A stretch of DNA of 64,000 bases from Macrostomum hystrix (Eukaryota > Platyhelminthes > Macrostomidae): assembly GCA_950097015.1 (NCBI GenBank), contig CATNEN010000031.1:1984001-2048000 (forward strand), given 5' to 3'. Each line of letters begins with the position of its first letter. The stretch's first letter is position 1. A program made the position numbers and the translations under genes. Below the pieces are notes generated by a model. It saw nothing but the letters and a program-made list of their open reading frames with translations. It was not told the origin of the DNA and ran no database searches. Positions 56,323 to 64,000 of the stretch are shown one piece after another.

Positions 56323-56648
56323 TTGCAGGAGGGTTGCGGGCAGTGGCACATCATTTGGCGACACTAGACCCGCAGCCAGCGAGGAGGCAATTCTGCCCAT
56401 TTCGCTGACTCCTGAGCACACACGCACACAGATACCGTACGCAGACACGCTCACACAGGGGTGTATATCTGCCCTGACTTTCTCATCGTCAGGCAGTGTC
56501 CAACTCACTGTGCCTTGGAGGTTGGCCCTCAAGGGCGCAAATTGCACTACAAGCCCCCAGCCTTCTCTCCGCGGCTGCGCCCCAAATGAATGTGGCCTCG
56601 CCGCGGAATCGAGCTCAGGGACCTTGGTGCGAGAGGCAAACGCGTTAA
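56323..56648 (-). mobile_element. tRNA-derived SINE, family 1, copy 8 (5' end lost)
   Basis: The body is complete with a TGCAATTATAATTTTTA tail. The head stops at GGTTAACGCG, so most of box A is missing. It lies 120 bp before gene C exon 1. Confidence 0.82.
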
Positions 56649-56771
56649 CCGTATAAAAGTATGAAAAATATGAGAAATATGATATTAATTAAACCACAAA
56701 ACTAACCCGCAGTTCAAGATAGACTTAATAGACTTAAAATTAAGAGCACTTGTTGAATCGCCTTCCAACCA

Positions 56772-57253
56772 ATGAGATTTGGACCGCCACCCCGCTCACG
56801 CAATCAGGGAGCCTCTCCAGTTGCTGGCAGCGGCCTAACAAACGGTGCCCTGACCAGGTCGCCATTGTTCTCGCAGACGCCGCGTAAAACTGCCGCAGCC
56901 AATCACGGACGAGGCGGCGGCGGCGGTGGCAGCGGCGGCGTCATCTTTGGCGGCCCACAGCCTCCAGCTGTTGCGGCGTCTGTCTCATCAGACATCGCTG
57001 CCACTCTGCCGCGCATCGGCGGAGCTTCTGGCATCGGCGGCGGCGGCGGCGGCGGTGGTGGCCTGGGTTTCGGACCTCGGCCCCCACCGCCGTCGCTAGC
57101 CGAGCCGCCGCATCCGCCGCTGCTGCTGAGTTCGTCGGCTGGTTCAACATCCGCACCCACGGCCGCCGGCTTTGCCACCATGCCCAGGCGGCAGATTGCG
57201 CGAGATTTCGTGGATTCAACGGTGGCCTATGGCAATGCGCCAACTCCCACCAG
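56772..57253 (+). CDS. Gene C exon 1 (Gly/Pro-rich, cytoplasmic-type)
   Basis: An in-frame TGA lies six codons upstream of the ATG. The only AG that could serve as acceptor inside that space overlaps the ATG, so ATG at 56772 is the simplest start. The exon is strongly GC- and CpG-rich, with GGC runs that may slip in replication. It ends ACCAG before GTAGGC, inside the first unit of the 45 bp array. Confidence 0.6.
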
Positions 57254-60200
57254 GTAGGCTATAATATGGTGATTTGGCAATGCGCCAACTCCCACCAGGT
57301 AGGCTATAATATGGTGATTTGGCAATGCGCCAACTCCCACCAGGTAGGCTATAATATGGTGATTTAGCAACGCGCCAACTCCCACCAGGTAGGCTATAAT
57401 ATGGTGATTTAGCAACGCGCCAACTCCCACCAGGTAGGCTATAATATGGTGATTTAGCAACGCGCCAACTCCCACCAGGTAGGCTATAATATGGTGATTT
57501 AGCAACGCGCCAACTCCCACCAGGTAGGCTATAATATGGTGATTTAGCAACGCGCCAACTCCCACCAGGTAGGCTATAATATGGTGATTTGGCAATGCGC
57601 CAACTCCCACAGACCCGCCGAGCGCTACATCAGCCTGGACGCCAACGACAAGCGCTACGTTGCCCTCACTGGCCAGACCAGCCTGGACTCTTACGCTCCC
57701 GCCGCCTACCGGCCCAGCAATGGCGACTTGGTGCACGTGAGTCCGCCAGTGGTTGCGCCGCCGTCTGCCGTGGCGGCCAGCACAATGTCTCCTAGGTCGG
57801 TGCTGAAGAGCCCCGGGCCTCGGTCGCAACAGTCCAGCAGCGCCAGCAGCGGCGGCACCGCGGCCGGCAGCGGAGGCGGAGGCGGCGGCGGAACCACAAA
57901 ACAGCTGCGGTTCACTCACACCATCACCATGGTAACGGTCAGCCTGTGCATTGTGTCGCTGTGCTACGGCCAGCAGTCTCCAATTGGCTCGAAGACCAAG
58001 CTGGTCAAATTGATCATCCGCATGCCAACTGGGTCTGTGCGGTCAGTTAGCCTGTTCAGCAATGAGACCGCGTCTGGCTGGACTGTTAAGCCGACAGCTG
58101 GCCAATCAGGGCGAGCCAATCCGCCGCTTAACAAATTTTTGGTTGACCTGCCCTATCAGGTAGGATCGCAGCATCAGTAGGAGTGTTCTAAAGTTTCTGA
58201 TTCTTGAGCATTCTCCTGTACTCCCTGTACTCTGGCAGGCTGGCTCCGGTCCGGACTGCGAGCGAGCCGGCTGTCCGTTTGCCTGCCTCCGCACCGGGGC
58301 TCAGCTGATGTGCCGCTGCCCAGTCGGCTTCACCCAGGAGGCCAGCGGTCATTGCCTGCCTGCGGCCCACTGCGGCAGCGGCGTCGGCGGCTTCAGCTGT
58401 CCGCTGGGCAGCGATTGTCGGGACTCTCTAGCGGGTCCGGAGTGCCTGCCCGTTGGTGGCCTGGTCGCCGGCTTCGCCGAGGACTGCGATCTGCCCTGCC
58501 CGGTTGGGCATTATATGTCGCGACCCTGCGATAAAGAGGCCAGAGTAGTCAAGGAGTGCAAAGGTGAGTTACAGTGACTGCCATTAATATTATTTAACAG
58601 CTGAATAGCCAGTCTGGCTCTGGCTCTAATACCCTCTGCCTGCTTCACGATAGTTCTCAAACCGAATGACCGATTTCTGTGAAGCTCCATCATATGGGTT
58701 GCAGTTTTGCGCCCTTAACGATGAACTTTCAAAGCCGTCTGATGACAGCATCGTCGAGATATTCAGCAATTCTTGTCGGAGACCCTGGTGACAAGGACAG
58801 CTAGCATTGCTCTGTATAAACCTCTATATAATCAATACAATTCTAGCCGACATTCATTGCTGAGTCTGGTTTCTTCCGATTTTTCGGCGGGTTCTTCTGA
58901 TTCTTCGGCGGTTTCTTCGATTCTTCGGCAGTTTCTTCTGATTCTATGACAGTTTCTTCTGATTCTTCGGTGGTTTCTTCGATTCTTCGGCAGTTTCTTC
59001 TGATTCTATGACAGTTTCTTCTGATTCTTCGGCGGTTTTTTCGATTCTTCGGCGGTTTCTTTCGATTCTTCGGCAGTTTCTTTTGATTCTATGACAGTTT
59101 CTTCTGATTCTTCGGCGGTTTTTTCGATTCTTCGGCGGTTTCTTTCGATTCTTCGGCAGTTTCTTCTGATTCTATGACAGTTTCTTCTGATTCTTCGGCG
59201 GTTTCTTTCGATTCTTCGGCAGTTTCTTCTGATTCTTCGGTGGTTTCTTCGATTTTTCGGCGGTTTCTTTTGATTTTTCGGCGGTTTTTTCGATTCTTCG
59301 GCAGTTTCTTCTGATTCTATGACAGTTTCTTTCGATTCTTCGGCAGTTTCTTTCGATTCTTCGGCAGTTTCTTCTGATTCTTCGGTGGTTTCTTCGATTT
59401 TTCGGCGGTTTCTTTTGATTTTTCGGCGGTTTTTTCGATTCTTCGGCGGTTTTTTCGATTCTTCGGCAGTTTCTTCTGATTCTATGACAGTTTCTTCTGA
59501 TTCTTCGGTGGTTTCTTCGATTTTTCGGCGGTTTCTTTTGATTTTTCGGCAGTTTCTTCTGATTCTATGACAGTTTCTTCTGATTCTTCGGTGGTTTCTT
59601 CGATTTTTCGGCGGTTTCTTTTGATTTTTCGGCAGTTTCTTCTGATTCTATGACAGTTTCTTCTGATTCTTCGGTGGTTTCTTCGATTCTTCGGCAGTTT
59701 CTTCTGATTCTATGACAGTTTCTTCTGATTCTTCGGCGGTTTTTTCGATTCTTCGGCGGTTTCTTTCGATTCTTCGGCAGTTTCTTTTGATTCTATGACA
59801 GTTTCTTCTGATTCTTCGGCGGTTTTTTCGATTCTTCGGCGGTTTCTTTCGATTCTTCGGCAGTTTCTTTTGATTCTATGACAGTTTCTTATGATTCTTC
59901 GGCGGTTTTTTCGATTCTTCGGCGGTTTCTTTCGATTCTTCGGCAGTTTCTTCTGATTCTATGACAGTTTCTTCTGATTCTTCGGCGGTTTTTTCGATTC
60001 TTCGGTGGTTTCTTCGATTTTTCGGCGGTTTTTTCGATTCTTCGGCAGTTTCTTCTGATTCTATGACAGTTTCTTCTGATTCTTCGGTGGTTTCTTCGAT
60101 TTTTCGGCGGTTTCTTCTGATTCTTCGGCGGTTTTTTGATTCTTCGGCAGTTTCTTTCGATTCTTCGGCAGTTTCTTTCGATTCTTCGGCAGTTTCTTCT

Positions 60201-63200
60201 GATTCTTCGGTGGTTTCTTCGATTTTTCGGCGGTTTTTTCGATTCTATGACAGTTTCTTCTGATTCTATGACAGTTTCTTCTGATTCTTCGGTGGTTTCT
60301 TCGATTCTTCGGCAGTTTCTTCTGTTTCTATGACAGTTTCTTCTGATTCTTCGGCGGTTTTTTCGATTCTTCGGCGGTTTCTTTCGATTCTTCGGCAGTT
60401 TCTTTTGATTCTATGACAGTTTCTTCTGATTCTTCGGCGGTTTTTTCGATTCTTCGGCGGTTTCTTTCGATTCTTCGGCAGTTTCTTCTGATTCTATGAC
60501 AGTTTCTTCTGATTCTTCGGCGGTTTCTTTCGATTCTTCGGCAGTTTCTTCTGATTCTTCGGTGGTTTCTTCGATTTTTCGGCGGTTTCTTTTGATTTTT
60601 CGGCGGTTTTTTCGATTCTTCGGCAGTTTCTTCTGATTCTATGACAGTTTCTTTCGATTCTTCGGCAGTTTCTTTCGATTCTTCGGCAGTTTCTTCTGAT
60701 TCTTCGGTGGTTTCTTCGATTTTTCGGCGGTTTCTTTTGATTTTTCGGCGGTTTTTTCGATTCTTCGGCGGTTTTTTCGATTCTTCGGCAGTTTCTTCTG
60801 ATTCTATGACAGTTTCTTCTGATTCTTCGGTGGTTTCTTCGATTTTTCGGCGGTTTCTTTTGATTTTTCGGCAGTTTCTTCTGATTCTATGACAGTTTCT
60901 TCTGATTCTTCGGTGGTTTCTTCGATTTTTCGGCGGTTTCTTTTGATTTTTCGGCGGTTTTTTCGATTCTTCGGCAGTTTCTTCTGATTCTATGACAGTT
61001 TCTTCTGATTCTTCGGCGGTTTTTTTGATTCTTCGGCAGTTTCTTTCGATTCTTCGGCAGTTTCTTTCGATTCTTCGGCAGTTTCTTCTGATTTTTCGGT
61101 GGTTTCTTCGATTCTTCGGCAGTTTCTTCTGATTCTTCGGCGGTTTCTTTCGATTCTTCGGCGGTTTCTTTCGATTCTTCGGCAGTTTCTTCTGATTCTA
61201 TGACAGTTTCTTCTGATTCTTCGGTGGTTTCTTCGATTTTTCGGCGGTTTCTTTTGATTTTTTTCGGGGTTTTTTTGATTCTTCGGCGGTTTCATCTGAT
61301 TCTCCGGCGGTTTCTTTCGAATTTTCGGTGGTTTCTTTAGATTTTTCGCAGTTATTTTTCTGATTCTTCGGCGGTTTCTTTTTTCGGCAGTTTCTTTCGA
61401 TTTTTCGGCGGTTTTTTCGATTCTTTGGCAGTTTCTTCTGATTTTTCAGCAGTTACTTTTGATTCTTCTTTTTGATACAATTCTAGCCGACATGGCTACA
61501 TGATTAAATTTTGTGCGCAGAAAGTTAAGACTTAATTTAAAACAAAAAAAGATTTTTAAATTAATTTTTTAAATAAAATTCTATTGATGGCTTTGCCACC
61601 AGACACCCCGACGAGAATCGTTGAATATCTCGACGATACAGATGTTTTGTGATTCTGGAATTTGTTTCATCGGATTGAGCGGAAAGTTCTAGCCCGTGGT
61701 CTGGGTTTTCGTGGCGATTGGTTGAATATTTTAAGATATACAGGAAAAAAGAAAGTTAAGTTAGGGTACCAGATTTTTACTTTGATTTTGCACTTTACGC
61801 CCATTTGTTGGCTCTTATCAACTTAATCGATTATCTACTCCAGCAACCCCGATTTTCCTTCTCTATCTTCGGTGCTATCCAATTGGCCCACACCTTTCTC
61901 TCACCCCTTCCTGACTTCTGATTGGTCGCAGCCTGGCACTAAAATATTGAAGCTTTGTTTCATTTTTTTCTATCCACACAAGGGTCTTTTTAAGTCACAA
62001 ATGAAACGTTCATTATTCTGGATCGATTAATATTTATCAATTAATCAAAGTGGATAGTAAACGCTCCGGGTTTTAATTTCTACCATAATCCCACTCTTAG
62101 CTGTGTTTGACCCCCCCGTTGGTCGAAAATGCTCGCATAGGCGTCCACACGGATGGCAGAATCGATGGTAAAGTACCTAGGGCGACAAAATGGAGGGATC
62201 TCAAGGATAATCGGAATGGAAATCCGAAGGATTATTGCCAACTGTTCGTCTAGCGTTTGCCGAGACTCTTGGGAATCTCTCAGCCGATTGAGCTGAATAG
62301 GATTTTCTTTGAATGAAAGAAGAAAATGGTTTTCTTTTTGTCAAGAAAAGGAGGAATATCCCCTCTCCGGTTCTTATCTTCCCTCGCATGAGTGAGCTGC
62401 CGCCTACTTCTCATTCGGGAATTACACTTTTCTAAGCAATGCGGCCATTCGGCAGGTTTTCCAAGGCTATGTAATGAAACCTTAAAAAATTAAAACATTA
62501 AAAAGTTTTTCTCCTATACGAAACCTTCACGGGCTTCTAGAATTCTGCAAATATTTTTAGTCAGAAGCTGTAAAACACTGGGTACAAATTCCTTAAGCGA
62601 GACCGTCTCTGATACACTGACATATAAATATCTCTATCTATAGGACTAGGTATAGTTCACCCGTCGTAAATTATGGGTCATGCCAGACTTTATGATCGGT
62701 AATTGCTTATTTATTGTTTTTATAAGCCGTCATTCTGTACTACTATGTTTGCATAGTAAGCAGTAGTATGCATGCGCATAGTGCAAAAAAATCCTGTATA
62801 GTATACTTGGCGAAAGTAATGCAGTTTTCTTTAGCAAAAATATATGACCCAAATATTTCCGAGTTCCTGTCATTCTTTCTCTAAACCCCTTGGGATTTTC
62901 TGGGTCTGGCTGGCTGGCTGCCAGTCCATCTTTGCTTTGCCTTAATTATGATTTTTTCTTCACCTTGCATGCGAGGCGGGCAGTTATTGTACAGGTTACT
63001 TTGCGATGATTCACACCTGTTCAAGCCTGATTCTCTGGCTAAGGATTTAGTTTTGTAGGGCTAAATTATGAAATTTGCCATCATCTACAGATCATCCACG
63101 TTGTATGCTCTACATCTACAGATCCTCAACCTTGATCGCTTACATCAGATCTTGAATCTTGAAATCCCCTTATCTACAGATCCTCAATATTGAATCCCCT

Positions 63201-64000
63201 ATGTCTACGGATCCTCAATATTGAATCCTCTATATCTACAGATCCTCAATATTGAATCCCCTATATCTTCAGATCCTGGATCTAGAAATCCCAATTATCT
63301 ACAGATCCTCGATCTAGAAATTCCAATTATCTACAGATCCTCAATCTAGAAATCCCAATTATCTACAGATCCTTAATCTAGAAATCCCAATTATCTACAG
63401 ATCCTCGATCTAGAAATCCCACTAATCTACCGATCCTCAATATTGAATCCCCATTATACACAGTTCCTGAAACTTGAATCCCCTTGATTTAAAGATCCTC
63501 AGTGTCAAATCCCCTCAACCCGCTCCACCAGTCTGCAGCCCGACCTGCACCGCTGAGGAGTTTGAGCAGTCGCCCTGCCTGGGCTCGCACAACCGTCGGT
63601 GCGCCCCGAAGTCGCAGCTGCCCGGCCTGTCGCCGGACCGGGCTCCGCACCAGGGCCCGGACGCCAACCTCATCTGGGAGGACCTCGCCACGGCGGACGC
63701 CGCAGCGTCAGCCTCGCCCGCCGGCCTCTCGGTCGACATCGCCTGGGACTCGGAGCGACGTCAGCAGGCTACGCTTCGCCGCTCAGGCGCCTTCACAATC
63801 GCCGTCACCCTAGAGGAGATGAGCTTCGGCGTGGAACTGTTGCCGGTGAATCATTCGGTTGCCAATAGCAACGCGGCCTACCTGCGCCGAACGGACCTGC
63901 CGCCGGGTCAGGCCCAGGGCAATCTCGCTAGCCGCTGTCCTTATCCTTTGCCTCTGGCCTACGTTTTGACTTCGCACGAATCGGCGCCAAATCTTCTGAG
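56772..64000 (+). CDS. Gene C: type II-like or fused receptor with EGF and TNFR-like cysteine motifs (4 exons, 3' incomplete)
   Basis: Exons 56772-57253, 57613-58159, 58239-58563 and 63532-64000 join in phases 2, 0 and 1 without a stop, giving about 607 residues up to the window edge. Residues 1-262 are Gly/Pro/Ser-rich and look cytoplasmic (poly-Gly runs, PRPPPPSLAEPP, RYISLDANDKRYVALTG). Residues 263-280 are hydrophobic (HTITMVTVSLCIVSLCYG) behind a basic KQLRF. Residues 281-343 contain SVSLFSNETAS. Residues 344-425 or so are a Cys-rich EGF-like region. A TNFR-like half repeat (CPVGHYMSRPC) and a second (CTAEEFEQSPC...NRRC) follow, then a long cysteine-poor ectodomain. Order and intron phase match gene A. 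The start is uncertain: coding could begin at 56772, come from B through an unseen exon, or begin at the ATG at 57929 with a signal peptide. Confidence 0.72.
57231..57612. repeat. 45 bp array spanning an exon-intron junction
   Basis: Eight units plus a partial ninth. Each full unit holds CAACTCCCACCAGGTAGGCT, i.e. the end of gene C exon 1 and its donor. The ninth lacks the donor and forms the CTCCCACAG acceptor of exon 2. The whole intron is thus made of this array. Confidence 0.92.
57613..58159 (+). CDS. Gene C exon 2 (tail, hydrophobic segment and ectodomain start)
   Basis: This exon has 547 bp behind CTCCCACAG and before GTAGGA. One open frame carries a cytoplasmic-type stretch with Tyr sites (RYISLD, RYVALTG), Ser-Pro motifs, a poly-Gly run, the 18-residue hydrophobic segment, and VKLIIRMPTGSVRSVSLF. 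The ATG at 57929 has a good CACCATGG context. Confidence 0.75.
58239..58563 (+). CDS. Gene C exon 3 (EGF-like region and TNFR-like half repeat 1)
   Basis: This exon has 108 codons with 16 cysteines, phase 0 in and phase 1 out. The first part (CERAGCPFACLRTG, CRCPVGF) is EGF-like. The middle has a CPLGSDC...C pattern, and the end is CDLPCPVGHYMSRPC with a final KEC. In gene A the same region is split over three small exons. Confidence 0.78.
58749..58793. repeat. Inverted repeat arm, left of the 2.6 kb array
   Basis: 45 bp whose reverse complement matches 37 of 45 positions at the right arm, including GAATATCTCGACGAT. The arm coordinates are read by eye and may be off by a few bases. Confidence 0.65.
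58835..58853 (+). repeat. 19 bp direct repeat, left copy
   Basis: ATACAATTCTAGCCGACAT, identical to the copy at the right end of the array. Confidence 0.85.
58868..61465. repeat. Minisatellite, about 20-22 bp unit, 2.6 kb
   Basis: Units such as TTTCTTCTGATTCTTCGGCG and TTTCTTCTGATTCTATGACA alternate in complex order. A block near 59010-59660 recurs about 1322 bp further on. It lies in the intron between C exons 3 and 4. Confidence 0.94.
61475..61493 (+). repeat. 19 bp direct repeat, right copy
   Basis: Exact second copy of ATACAATTCTAGCCGACAT. Confidence 0.85.
61593..61638. repeat. Inverted repeat arm, right of the 2.6 kb array
   Basis: Counterpart of the arm at 58.75 kb, in opposite orientation. 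Confidence 0.65.
61640..63080. other. Intron of gene C, AT-rich
   Basis: No exon-like island supported. Confidence 0.35.
63085..63510. repeat. Minisatellite, about 30 bp unit, about 14 copies
   Basis: Units contain TCTACAGATCCTCAATATTG or TCTACAGATCCTCGATCTAG and AATCCC. It runs to about 20 bp from C exon 4. Confidence 0.9.
63532..64000 (+). CDS. Gene C exon 4 (TNFR-like half repeat 2 and long ectodomain; cut by the window end)
   Basis: It starts behind CCGCTCCACCAG in phase 1 with VCSPTCTAEEFEQSPC and NRRC. The remaining 130 or so codons are open, GC-rich and cysteine-poor, with strand-like stretches (GAFTIAVTLEEMSFGVELL), an NHS sequon and one late Cys. It runs off the window without a donor or stop. 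Confidence 0.75.

Overview
The window is from an animal genome. It has spliced genes with GT-AG introns of up to about 12 kb, extracellular EGF-type modules on symmetric phase-1 exons, and tRNA-derived SINEs. The species cannot be named from sequence alone. A compact invertebrate such as a flatworm or another lophotrochozoan would fit, but that is a guess. The most obvious property is minisatellite content: more than thirty separate tandem arrays (units of 5 to 94 bp) fill roughly 24 kb by my tally. They account for nearly all of the long open reading frames.

Behind the repeats I reconstructed four exon groups arranged as a mirror image around a 1.4 kb centre at 50.05-51.47 kb. Going left on the minus strand are D (50045-48857), a signal-peptide, single-span membrane protein start, and then A (39268-3980 and beyond the window), a hydrophobic segment followed by two EGF/EB-like modules and two short TNFR-like cysteine motifs. 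Going right on the plus strand are B (51474-55430), a paralogue of D, and then C (56772 to the window end), a paralogue of A with the same TNFR-like motifs. D/B and A/C share intron phases, module order and key residues. This suggests an inverted duplication of a two-part receptor locus transcribed outward from a shared promoter region. In C the cytoplasmic-type tail and the next hydrophobic segment are in one open exon with no stop. In D/A the last D exon and first A exon are in the same phase. Each side may therefore be one gene for a protein with two hydrophobic spans, or two adjacent genes.

Layout: 1-16 kb holds arrays with the last visible A exons (3980-4104, 16181-16252); 16-20 kb holds SINEs and A exons 4-5; 20-30 kb has giant purine-rich arrays in A intron 3; 30-39 kb has A exons 1-3 between arrays; 39-49 kb holds arrays and a SINE cluster; 49-52 kb is the D/B centre; 52-64 kb is the B/C side with a 2.6 kb array at 58.9-61.45 kb. 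At least eight copies of one tRNA-Leu-like SINE family are scattered through the window, one with its own internal minisatellite. A second tRNA-related family is hinted at by three fragments.

Exon models rest on splice-site sequence, reading-frame continuity and comparison between the two halves. No transcript or database evidence was available.
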